From: Desulfobulbaceae bacterium
GTDB lineage: Bacteria > Bacteroidota > Ignavibacteria > Kapaibacteriales > UBA2268
Assembly (NCBI GenBank): GCA_018335795.1
Contig: JAGXRP010000044.1
Span: 20,664-84,663 of the forward strand
Direction of reading: 5' to 3'
DNA: 64,000 bases
The first letter of the stretch is position 1, and each line of letters begins with the position of its first letter. The notes under the pieces were generated by a model, which was not told where the DNA came from, did no database searches, and was given only the letters and a program-made list of their open reading frames with translations. This document shows positions 17,741 through 25,814 of the stretch, piece by piece. The position numbers and the translations under genes were made by a program.

Positions 17741-18889
17741 CTAATTCTCCGGATACACTAATAAGTCATCATTCAAAATAAATATCTGATAGCCTTGCCC
17801 CGAGAGCATATCGCCGATTATATTAATTTCGAATGCAGGATAAAACACATTTCCGAAGTTGTCTTTGGCAATGACAAGATTGTCGGAGGCGACTATTGAT
17901 GCAAGAGCAATTTCAATATCCATGGGGTTGCTCCGCAAATATGCAATCATGTTCCATCCTGCATTTAAAGCAATCTGTGTAGTCTCCGGCACTATTTTCA
18001 TCCCCGATATTGACAGCGTTTCACTTTTTGACATATAAACTTGATAGCCCTGCTTGACATCCCACTCGCCAATGTCATTAATTTCAAATTCGGGATAAAA
18101 TATTTGCCCTGCATTATTTTTGACAATGACTGTGCTGTTTTTTATCTCCGAGAATACTTCTTCCATATCAGTATTTTCAGTCTCTATATAAGTGGAAATC
18201 ATATTCCAGCCAATGGCAAGAGGCAATGAATGTATTTCAGGCAATGTCTTGACTTGAAGAATGTCCGAAAATGGTGAATTGCCGAATATATTTTCAGCAA
18301 TAACTCGATAATAATAATTTGTAAATGGCTTTAGATGACCGCCTGCGTCTTCACATTCAATGTTTTGCCCGCTATAAACCTGAATATAAGGTCCTTCGGG
18401 CTGAAACGAGCGAAATAATCTGTAATTATCTGCACCTATAATTTCGTCCCATTTGAGCACAATTTTCTGTTTTTCAATCATTATTGCTCTTAAATTCAAT
18501 GGCGTTTCTAGGGTATATATAAATAAAGTATCAAATATTATGCTCGAATGTCCATCAGCGAGCCAATTCGAGTTATTATAACTAATTACAGTATCTGACA
18601 TTGGGAGTTTGAAAATGCTAAATGCTGCACCATCAAATTGCCAATTTGAGTGAATTATAGAACTATCGGCTCCCGGTAGAAAAAATTTGATATAATTTGC
18701 ACCATCACCCAAATAGCTTGCCTTGCTGATTGTCACAGTTGTATCGGCATCAACAATTGTAAGACGAATTGTTGATGAGCCATCATAATATTCCCCTTCA
18801 AATTGAGCATATGCTAAAAATGAGTTCGCAATTATGAGAATAACTATGTAAATGAATATTTTCATCGCTGTACCGCTTTTACTAATCAT
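17741..18889 (-). CDS. Secreted FN3 protein with short DG repeats and two C-terminal GWNMI repeats
   Basis: A 382-residue exported protein of unknown function. An alternative ATG at 18865 (residue 9) gives a tighter signal peptide, MKIFIYIVILIIANSFLAYA. After it come four units spaced 24-26 residues apart, each with an Asp-Gly and a beta-like IxF segment (DG at 36, 62, 86 and 112). A fibronectin type III domain follows (about 125-212: NLRAIMIEKQKIVLKWDEI...YYYRVIAENIFGNSPFS). The tail is two copies of a roughly 75-residue unit, at about 224-298 and 305-380. Each has GWNMI, a KxNxGxxFYPxFEINxIG stretch and GQGYQ/KQGYQ. The gene overlaps the upstream SUMF1-fold gene by 8 bp and is surely cotranscribed. 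No T9SS C-terminal domain was recognised. Confidence 0.72.
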   Translation of the reverse strand: MISKSGTAMKIFIYIVILIIANSFLAYAQFEGEYYDGSSTIRLTIVDADTTVTISKASYLGDGANYIKFFLPGADSSIIHSNWQFDGAAFSIFKLPMSDTVISYNNSNWLADGHSSIIFDTLFIYTLETPLNLRAIMIEKQKIVLKWDEIIGADNYRLFRSFQPEGPYIQVYSGQNIECEDAGGHLKPFTNYYYRVIAENIFGNSPFSDILQVKTLPEIHSLPLAIGWNMISTYIETENTDMEEVFSEIKNSTVIVKNNAGQIFYPEFEINDIGEWDVKQGYQVYMSKSETLSISGMKIVPETTQIALNAGWNMIAYLRSNPMDIEIALASIVASDNLVIAKDNFGNVFYPAFEINIIGDMLSGQGYQIFILNDDLLVYPEN

Positions 18890-20411
18890 CGAATCTTACG
18901 CAACGGAACCCATAACCGGCTTCTCTCGAATTATATGAAATTTCGGAATACTGACGTGCAGAGATAGTCCAGTAGTCTATGTACATCATATAATTATAAG
19001 CCCAATCTCCGCCTCTCAGAGCAGCACCGGCAACATTATCGAACTGCCATTCCTGAAGATTTTTGAATTTGCGACCGGTCTCAGTGCCAAATGTGATACA
19101 TCCCTCCCACAGATTACCGCTCATTTCCATTATTCCCCAATATGTTGCACCGGCATTTACTCTATCACCGGCGCTAATTTCGGCAAAAATACCTACTCTG
19201 AAAGGACCTGCATAAGTACCTGCTTGATGTCCAAAATGACAATTGCCTGCAAGGAAATTTTCATTGCTGCAGCCAAAATTTCCGGGATTTATGGATTGTG
19301 AGCGAGCATTGTCCCCCCAAGCATATTCGCCCGCTACCGGATTTGGTGTGCCTCTGCAAGCCTTTTCGAATTCGAACTCTGTCATCGGACGTAACCCAGC
19401 CCAAGCAGCATATTGCAAACCATCTTGGAATTTAAGATAGTTACAAGCAATGTTCTGCCCGTCGCAATCTTCGTTCGGTTCTCCATTTTGATTGTAATCG
19501 CAATAAAAAACAAGTGGAAGTACGGAATCAATTTGCGAACGGCATCTTATAGCATTCCGGTTTTGCATTGCAGATGTATTGGTCATAACAAAGGTATTTG
19601 TGATGTTGGACTTACCCATTATCATTGTTGATATTCTCGAAGCTTGTTGAACACGTGTCAGAGTATTCAGGAAATCAACGTATTGCTCTTGCGATATTTC
19701 GTATTTCATGCAATAGAATGATTTGTAGCCTGTTGGATAATAAGGGTTATCGTACGAGCCATCATTATTGTAATCTATCCCTTCTGTTCCACTTACGGTA
19801 ATCCCCACATTGGCTAAGGCATTATCTCCGCCCCCTGCTCTGACCACAACAGGATTGTTGGATATTTTTACAGGAGTATTGCTATCTACTTTCCTGAAAC
19901 TTGCTGCCGAATGTCCGTCTCCTAAATAGTAATCACCCTCGGGGACGAAACACATTTCAATAGCGAAAACTGCCACTCTCATGACATCCTCTTTCAAATC
20001 ATTTTTGAGAAAGTCATCTCCATAATTCCATCGGATTTTAATAGCGTTAGACCCGAAGTTTCCTTTTCCTTCATTTGTGCGTTTAAAGAATACTCCCTTT
20101 TTGTCTGTTACGGCTATGATTGTGGCGTCTGAGCCCGCCGAACCTGTGTTATGAAGTTCAGAATTGGGACTTAAACTTGCATGATGCCATTCACCGGAGC
20201 CGGTTTTTTGGTATTTGACAAAAATCCATGCGGCGTCGTGATTAATATTATTTCTCCATGAATTTTTCCAACCAATGTCAAATTCAACGTAAACAAATTT
20301 TTCAGTTATATCCTGACCTGAGAGTACCGGGTTAGCTACCCTGATATCGTTTGCCATTCCGGCTGAAAATAGGCAAAGCAACATCAATAATATTGTTGTG
20401 ACCTGTTTCAT
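18882..20411 (-). CDS. Exported SUMF1/formylglycine-generating-enzyme-fold protein
   Basis: A 509-residue protein with signal peptide MKQVTTILLMLLCLFSAGMA. There is no lipobox, so it is unlike the T9SS lipoprotein GldK, which shares the fold. Residues about 21-150 form an extra N-terminal domain (IRVANPVLSGQDITEKFVYVEFDIGWKNSW...). The SUMF1-like domain starts near 150 (CFVPEGDYYLGDG). Its hallmarks are FYCMKYEISQEQYVDFLN, GLRPMTEFEFEKACRG, EMSGNLWEGC, LRGGDW and a final GYGFRCVR. The catalytic cysteine pair of true sulfatase-activating enzymes is not evident, so I treat it as a binding or structural member. The motif YYLGDGxSxxxF at 161-171 resembles the repeats of the next gene, with which it overlaps by 8 bp. 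The start is ATG 20411. Confidence 0.75.
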   Translation of the reverse strand: MKQVTTILLMLLCLFSAGMANDIRVANPVLSGQDITEKFVYVEFDIGWKNSWRNNINHDAAWIFVKYQKTGSGEWHHASLSPNSELHNTGSAGSDATIIAVTDKKGVFFKRTNEGKGNFGSNAIKIRWNYGDDFLKNDLKEDVMRVAVFAIEMCFVPEGDYYLGDGHSAASFRKVDSNTPVKISNNPVVVRAGGGDNALANVGITVSGTEGIDYNNDGSYDNPYYPTGYKSFYCMKYEISQEQYVDFLNTLTRVQQASRISTMIMGKSNITNTFVMTNTSAMQNRNAIRCRSQIDSVLPLVFYCDYNQNGEPNEDCDGQNIACNYLKFQDGLQYAAWAGLRPMTEFEFEKACRGTPNPVAGEYAWGDNARSQSINPGNFGCSNENFLAGNCHFGHQAGTYAGPFRVGIFAEISAGDRVNAGATYWGIMEMSGNLWEGCITFGTETGRKFKNLQEWQFDNVAGAALRGGDWAYNYMMYIDYWTISARQYSEISYNSREAGYGFRCVRFDD

Positions 20412-20652
20412 GAAAACCTCTAATTTTTGTTAAAAATTATTATTCAATTTATTCAAATCAACAAAAGCAACTAATAATCACCCTAAAGTAAGTAATATAA
20501 AAGTCAAATACAAATGAATTTTTTTATGATTTATTCTAATTTGTATTAGTGTGTATAGAGGCGGGGATAGTTCAATATTTTTGGGAAAACAAAATGGACT
20601 AAACACGGCTATCAAATCCAAAGATTGATAAGATTATTATCCCTTGTCTTCG

Positions 20653-20690
20653 TCATGCCCATCTTGAAATCCTTTAAATCCTGTTCAAAC
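20653..20690. repeat. Intergenic repeat fragment (CTTTAAATCCTG type)
   Basis: The stretch with CATCTTGAAATCC, TTTAAATCC and TGTTC is built from short AAATCCT-like units. It looks like half of the AT-rich palindromic repeats scattered through genomes of this phylum. Only one arm is seen here, next to the recQ 3' end. The rest of the 286-bp gap (20412-20697) holds nothing else I can name. Confidence 0.35.
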
Positions 20691-20697
20691 TATTTAC

Positions 20698-22392
20698 TTA
20701 CCTACACGATGAGCAATTGCCACAGTTTTCGGCGACATCTTGGTCTGCAAAGTAGGAAAGGATGTAGTGGCGTTTGCAACGGAGAGTTTCGGCGTAAATT
20801 TGCATCGCTTTAAGCTTTTCGTTTGCATGATTGCGTCGTTTTTCGAGATGTTTGACTTCTTCGTCGAATTTACCGTTTTTCAATTGACTTTTGTCTAAAT
20901 AGTAGCGTGTTTCGGCATGTGTCCCTCTGAAATCAATAATTCCTGCAAATTGAAATGCAGATATTGAGTTGCCGAGTATTGTTGGATTTATATAATGCCG
21001 ATTAGTTAGTTGGGCTATGCTAAGTTCGCAAAAAGTGTTGAATGCCTCCGAGCCTACTGAACGCAATATTGCATCGAGTACTTCTCGCCGTTCATCAGTT
21101 GTGGTTTCGTAATATTCGCGAATTTGCTCGCGACTTCGGGTGAAGCGAATTTGAGATTCACCAAAGCTGTTGCCGGGCTTGATAATTTCGAGCCTTGTCA
21201 AAAACCCAATTATTCCGTTTACGATTGTTAGTGGCATTCCGGCGTAATTAGCTATATCTGCTGCCTCAGGGATTATATTGAATCCCGAACGATTGTCGGC
21301 GATTTTTTCGTTATAAGATTCGACTTTAGATACAAATTTGTTTATGTCTCGCTGTGGCGGGTAAGTTGAATTGATAAAAAATTCTTGCAATCTCAAATCT
21401 TCGGGGTGATATATCAATGTACATTCTGCATCTAAGCTGTCTCTGCCGGCACGTCCGGCTTCTTGATAATAGGCTTCGACAGTTTGTGGCAAATCTACAT
21501 GGACAACGTGGCGAACGTCGGCTTTGTCAATTCCCATTCCGAAGGCATTTGTGGCAACGATGACTTTTGTTTTGCCCGTTATGAAGCGTTCTTGTACTGA
21601 TTCTCGTTGTACTGGTTTCATTCCGCCGTGGTAATATTCGGCCGGCACGTTGAGCTTTTGCAATCCTGTGCTGAATTCGATTGTTCTATTTCGAGAGCCT
21701 GCATATACAATCATTGAGCCGGAATTCATAGAACGATAAATATTAATAATTTGCTTTAGTTTGTCTTTGGTGTGAATGCAGTTATATCTTAAGTTATTAC
21801 GGTCGAATCCGCGAATATAAATATCGGGCGATTGGAGTTTGAGCTGATTGATGATGTCTTGCCGGACTTCGGGTGTTGCAGTTGCGGTAAGTGCAATTAT
21901 TGGGATTCGTTCTATTGAATTGAAAAGATTGTTGACTTTTAAATATGCGGGTCGGAAGTCGTGTCCCCACTCGGAAATGCAGTGAGCTTCATCCACAGCT
22001 ATAAACGACAGGTTGATTTCTTGCAGCAATTTGATGAATTGCCGAGATGCGAGCCGTTCCGGAGCCACGTATATAATTTTATATCCGCCCTGCCGAGCGT
22101 GCATAAATATATCGTGAATTTCTTCTTGACTTATCGAACTATTAATGAAAGCTGAAGGGATTTCACGGAGATTTAACTGGTCAACTTGGTCCTTCATCAA
22201 AGCGATTAAAGGCGAAATCACTATTGCCGTGCCGGGCATAATAATTGCAGGAAGCTGGTAGCAAAGCGATTTACCACCACCTGTGGGCATGACGGCGAGA
22301 GTGTCCTTGCATTTCAGCACAGACTGGATTATTTCCTTTTGCCCTTTCCTAAATTCTTTTAGTCCGAAACTCGCGTTTAGTATTTTTTCCAA
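20698..22392 (-). CDS. recQ: RecQ-family ATP-dependent DNA helicase, zinc site at extreme C-terminus
   Basis: A 564-residue 3'-5' DNA helicase for recombination and fork repair. Motif 0 and Walker A are LKEFRKGQKEII and MPTGGGKSLCYQLP (about 36-49). Walker B/DEAH is AVDEAHCISEWGHDFR. Motif III is ALTATAT, motif V is VIVATNAFGMGIDKADVRHVVH and motif VI is QEAGRAGRD. A winged-helix-like segment (about 340-520) precedes a zinc-binding cluster (C...CGNCSSC) at the very C-terminus. In E. coli RecQ the zinc site comes before the winged helix, and an HRDC domain follows. This order and the missing HRDC match a second RecQ type common in Bacteroidota. A TATATTTG box (22425-22432, minus) lies 33 bp upstream of ATG 22392. 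Confidence 0.92.
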   Translation of the reverse strand: MEKILNASFGLKEFRKGQKEIIQSVLKCKDTLAVMPTGGGKSLCYQLPAIIMPGTAIVISPLIALMKDQVDQLNLREIPSAFINSSISQEEIHDIFMHARQGGYKIIYVAPERLASRQFIKLLQEINLSFIAVDEAHCISEWGHDFRPAYLKVNNLFNSIERIPIIALTATATPEVRQDIINQLKLQSPDIYIRGFDRNNLRYNCIHTKDKLKQIINIYRSMNSGSMIVYAGSRNRTIEFSTGLQKLNVPAEYYHGGMKPVQRESVQERFITGKTKVIVATNAFGMGIDKADVRHVVHVDLPQTVEAYYQEAGRAGRDSLDAECTLIYHPEDLRLQEFFINSTYPPQRDINKFVSKVESYNEKIADNRSGFNIIPEAADIANYAGMPLTIVNGIIGFLTRLEIIKPGNSFGESQIRFTRSREQIREYYETTTDERREVLDAILRSVGSEAFNTFCELSIAQLTNRHYINPTILGNSISAFQFAGIIDFRGTHAETRYYLDKSQLKNGKFDEEVKHLEKRRNHANEKLKAMQIYAETLRCKRHYILSYFADQDVAENCGNCSSCR

Positions 22393-22424
22393 TGTCTTAT
22401 TGATTTCTTTGTGAAATTAATTCT

Positions 22425-22432
22425 CAAATATA
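22425..22432 (-). promoter_or_regulatory. Putative promoter -7 box for recQ
   Basis: TATATTTG on the minus strand matches TAnnTTTG, 33 bases upstream of the recQ ATG. The -33 region reads TTCT, so it is only a partial match. Confidence 0.4.
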
Positions 22433-22567
22433 GCTAAAAAGCAATGATTGGAGAATTTTGCATGACAAGAAAGCCGGAATATTTTCCCACAAATTATCAA
22501 AATATTGGCTTAAACGAGACATTTCAAGCTCAGAGGATAGAATTTGATTTATATTAAGCTAAAATTT

Positions 22568-22598
22568 TTTGTAATTTAACAAAATAGTGTTACTTTTG
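22568..22598 (+). promoter_or_regulatory. Bacteroidota-type promoter for the fusA/ribosomal cluster
   Basis: TTTG (22568-22571), a 19-base spacer, then TACTTTTG (22591-22598) match the -33/-7 consensus TTTG-N19-TAnnTTTG exactly. Transcription should start near 22605, giving a leader of about 50 bases before the EF-G ATG. The remaining sequence between recQ and this promoter (22433-22567) shows nothing recognisable. Confidence 0.8.
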
Positions 22599-22653
22599 CT
22601 ATTCTATACAGTTTAGAATTTACGAAAATTAACAAATATATTGGTATCACGTT

Positions 22654-24741
22654 ATGGATATGTCAAAATTAAGAAACATCGGAATTGCCGCACACATTGA
22701 TTCAGGCAAGACGACTCTTAGTGAAAGAATTTTGTTTTATACAGGCAAAATCCATCAAATAATCGAAGTAAGAAGCAAGACCGGAGCGGGTCCTACAATG
22801 GATTCGATGGACTTGGAACGCGAAAAGGGTATTACAATCCAATCAGCGGCTACTTTTGCAACTTGGAAAGATTTCAACATTAATTTGATTGACACTCCCG
22901 GACACATTGACTTTACCGTAGAGGTAGAGCGTGCTTTGAGAGTATTAGATGGAGCGGTTTTGGTGCTTTGTGCCGTAGCCGGTGTTCAGTCCCAATCTAT
23001 TACAGTTGACCGCCAAATGCGTCGCTACAATGTGCCGCGTATAGCTTTTATTAACAAAGTTGACCGCGCAGGCGCAAACCCCGACCGCGTATTCGACCAA
23101 CTTCGCGATAAATTGCATCTTCATCCGGTTTTGATTACGATGCCAATCGGTATCGAAGACCGTTTCGAGGGTGTTGTTGATTTGCTCAAAATGAAAGCTC
23201 TTTATTACGAGGGTGACCAAGGCGACGCAGTGATTGAGAGGGAAATCCCCGAACATTTGGTAGAAGAAGCGAAATTGCGTCGCAACACTATGGTTGAAAT
23301 TTTGGCTGACCACGACGACAATATCGCTGAAAAATTCCTTATGGAAGAAGAAGTATCAGTCGAAGAATTGATGGGATCTATTCGCAGACAAACAATCGCT
23401 TTGCATGTTACTCCTGTATTTGTTGGTACTGCTAAGATGAATAAAGGCATCCAAACTTTGCTTGATGCTGTATGTGCCTATCTTCCTGCACCTCATGAAA
23501 TTTCAAATTATGCCTTAGACAGAGATAAAAATGAAGAAAAGGTTGACTTATTGTCCGAACCTGATAAACCTGCTGTAGCATTAGCTTTCAAGCTTGAAGA
23601 TGGACGTTATGGTCAGCTTACATATATGAGATTGTATCAAGGAACTTTGAAAAAAGGCGATACAATTATCAATACTGCAAACGGTAAAAGAGTTAAAATC
23701 CCTCGCCTTGTCAGAATGCATGCTAACGAGATGAACGATATAGAAGAAGTAGCAGCAGGGGATATCTTCGCCATGTTTGGCGTTGATTGCTCATCAGGCG
23801 ACACTTTCACAGACGGAAACGTAAATTATTCTATGACTTCGATGTTCGTTGCAAGCCCTGTAATTGAGCTTTCGGTCAAACCTAAAGAAAAAACCGGGCA
23901 AGTGAATTTCTCGAAAGCTATGAACAGATTCCAAAAAGAAGACCCTACCTTCAAGGTCTCACGCGATGAAGAAAGCGGCGAGACTATTATTAAAGGTATG
24001 GGAGAGCTTCACCTCGAAATTTATATCGAACGTATCAGACGCGAATATAATTGCGAAGTCTTAGTCGGACAACCAAAAGTAGCCTATAGAGAGGCTATTT
24101 CGAGACCAATAGACTTCGATTACACTCACAAGAAGCAAACAGGTGGTTCCGGGCAATATGCACGCGTAGCAGGCAAAATAGAGCCATTATCGCTTGATTC
24201 TCCCGAACCATACGAATTTGTCAATTCAATCGTAGGCGGTTCGATACCAAAAGAATACATCCCTGCTTGTGATAAAGGATTTCACGAACAAATGTCTGAT
24301 GGATTATTGATTGGGCAGCCTATAGTTGGTGTTAAAGTAACTTTGAGCGATGGTGCATTCCACGCAGTTGACTCCTCGGATATGGCATTCAAAATTGCCT
24401 CAAAACAAGCTATGAAAGAAGCTCTTGCTAAGTGCGGACCAGTATTGCTCGAACCATTTATGAAATTGGAAACATCATCACCGGAAGAATTCCAAGGTGT
24501 TATTATCGGTCAAATCAACCAACGTCGCGGTATAATCCACTCTTCGAGAGTAGATGCCGGTTATGTTGTTGTCGAAGCTGAAGTACCATTGAAAGAAATG
24601 TTTGGATATTCAAGTGATTTGCGCTCAGCAACACAAGGTAAAGGCGAATTCACAATGGAATTCCTCAAATACGTGACTGTGCCTAAGGGAATCCAAGAAG
24701 AAATCATCAAAGATTACAAAGAAAAAGAAGCAGGGAAGTAG
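22654..24741 (+). CDS. fusA: Elongation factor G, mitochondrial-EFG1/spdEFG1-like
   Basis: A 695-residue translational GTPase that drives ribosomal translocation. G motifs are AHIDSGKTT (G1, about 15-23), a switch I ending in [17 protein letters not shown] (G3) and NKVD (G4). Domains II-V follow, with the domain IV block [16 protein letters not shown] and GFHEQMSDG. Several stretches are closer to mitochondrial EF-G1 (GFM1) than to standard bacterial Fus[42 protein letters not shown] and [25 protein letters not shown]. This is the pattern of the spdEFG1 subfamily described in spirochaetes, planctomycetes and some deltaproteobacteria. A full promoter lies just upstream. rpsL follows after 139 bp with a second promoter. 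The EF-G identity is certain and the subfamily is inferred by eye. Confidence 0.93.
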   Translation: MDMSKLRNIGIAAHIDSGKTTLSERILFYTGKIHQIIEVRSKTGAGPTMDSMDLEREKGITIQSAATFATWKDFNINLIDTPGHIDFTVEVERALRVLDGAVLVLCAVAGVQSQSITVDRQMRRYNVPRIAFINKVDRAGANPDRVFDQLRDKLHLHPVLITMPIGIEDRFEGVVDLLKMKALYYEGDQGDAVIEREIPEHLVEEAKLRRNTMVEILADHDDNIAEKFLMEEEVSVEELMGSIRRQTIALHVTPVFVGTAKMNKGIQTLLDAVCAYLPAPHEISNYALDRDKNEEKVDLLSEPDKPAVALAFKLEDGRYGQLTYMRLYQGTLKKGDTIINTANGKRVKIPRLVRMHANEMNDIEEVAAGDIFAMFGVDCSSGDTFTDGNVNYSMTSMFVASPVIELSVKPKEKTGQVNFSKAMNRFQKEDPTFKVSRDEESGETIIKGMGELHLEIYIERIRREYNCEVLVGQPKVAYREAISRPIDFDYTHKKQTGGSGQYARVAGKIEPLSLDSPEPYEFVNSIVGGSIPKEYIPACDKGFHEQMSDGLLIGQPIVGVKVTLSDGAFHAVDSSDMAFKIASKQAMKEALAKCGPVLLEPFMKLETSSPEEFQGVIIGQINQRRGIIHSSRVDAGYVVVEAEVPLKEMFGYSSDLRSATQGKGEFTMEFLKYVTVPKGIQEEIIKDYKEKEAGK

Positions 24742-24799
24742 TATATTTTCCGCAGAAATGATGCCAAAAAAAAATATTTTCAAAAATGTTGGAAAATAT

Positions 24800-24830
24800 T
24801 TTGGTAGTAAAAAAAAAATAGTTATTTTTG
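24800..24830 (+). promoter_or_regulatory. Internal promoter upstream of rpsL
   Basis: TTTG (24800-24803), a 19-base spacer and TATTTTTG (24823-24830) again match the consensus exactly. This gives a start near 24837 and a leader of about 45 bases before the rpsL GTG. It would allow rpsL-rpsG-fusA2-tuf and the rest of the cluster to be transcribed independently of the first EF-G. Confidence 0.78.
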
Positions 24831-24880
24831 TAAGCTCTATTACGATAGAGATGAAAAATTTATAAAAATCGGAGTTTATT

Positions 24881-25282
24881 GTGCCAACAATTTCGCAGTT
24901 AGTTAGGAAAGGAAGAAAGAGAGTAACTTACAAAAGTAAGTCTGCGGCATTGAATTCGTGCCCGCAAAGAAGAGGCGTTTGTACAAGAGTATATACAACT
25001 ACTCCTAAGAAACCAAACTCTGCTTTGAGAAAAGTAGCACGTGTAAGATTGACATCAGGGTTTGAAGTTACGGCATATATTCCCGGAGAAGGCCACAATT
25101 TGCAAGAACACTCAATTGTGTACGTTCGCGGCGGAAGAGTAAAAGACCTTCCGGGTGTTCGTTATCATATTGTAAGAGGTACAGCCGATACACAAGGAGT
25201 TGACGGTCGTAAACAAGGCAGGTCGAAATACGGAACTAAGAGACCAAAACCGGGTCAACCAACTACAGCTAAAAAGAAATAA
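24881..25282 (+). CDS. rpsL: 30S ribosomal protein S12
   Basis: The 133-residue decoding-centre protein S12 has the expected [11 protein letters not shown] start and the loops [13 protein letters not shown] and [13 protein letters not shown]. The lysines corresponding to E. coli Lys42 and Lys87 are unaltered, so no streptomycin-resistance substitution is visible. Asp in VKDLPG, the residue often beta-methylthiolated, is present. The start is GTG 24881 with GGAG at 24871-24874. It is followed 22 bp later by rpsG. Confidence 0.98.
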   Translation: MPTISQLVRKGRKRVTYKSKSAALNSCPQRRGVCTRVYTTTPKKPNSALRKVARVRLTSGFEVTAYIPGEGHNLQEHSIVYVRGGRVKDLPGVRYHIVRGTADTQGVDGRKQGRSKYGTKRPKPGQPTTAKKK

Positions 25283-25304
25283 AAATAATTGAGATAAGTT
25301 AGAA

Positions 25305-25772
25305 ATGAGAAAAAGAAGAGCAGAGAAGAAAGCGTTAATACCTGACCCAAGATACAATGATAAAATTGTAACTCGGTTTGTGAATAACATTATGTTGGAC
25401 GGCAAAAAGAATGTCGCTCGCCAAGTAATTTACGAAGCGTTTGATATTATTCGCGAAAAAACTAACGAAGACCCATTAGAAATCTTCAAAAAAGCTCTTA
25501 CAAATGTAGCACCAATGGTCGAAGTACGCTCGCGTAGAGTCGGTGGTGCAACTTATCAAGTGCCTGTTGATGTTCGCGAAGAAAGAAGAATAGCTTTGGC
25601 TATCAGATGGTTGAAGACTTATTCTAAATCGAGAAGAGACAAATCAATGTCACAAAAATTAGCCGCAGAATTTATGGCGGCTTCGAAAGGCGAAGGATCT
25701 AGCGTTAAAAAACGTGAAGATACTCACAGAATGGCTGAAGCCAATAAGGCTTTTGCGCATTTTAAATGGTAA
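25305..25772 (+). CDS. rpsG: 30S ribosomal protein S7
   Basis: S7 (155 residues) nucleates the 30S head and contacts the E-site tRNA. It shows the MRKRRAEKK...DPRYND start, the FVNNIMLDGKKNVA helix region, the VRSRRVGGATYQVPVDV beta-hairpin motif and the C-terminal HRMAEANKAFAHFKW tail. The length is normal. It is followed 42 bp later by the second EF-G. Confidence 0.98.
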   Translation: MRKRRAEKKALIPDPRYNDKIVTRFVNNIMLDGKKNVARQVIYEAFDIIREKTNEDPLEIFKKALTNVAPMVEVRSRRVGGATYQVPVDVREERRIALAIRWLKTYSKSRRDKSMSQKLAAEFMAASKGEGSSVKKREDTHRMAEANKAFAHFKW

Positions 25773-25814
25773 CTGAATCATATGTTCTTTGGCAATTGGT
25801 AACTGATTGAAGCG

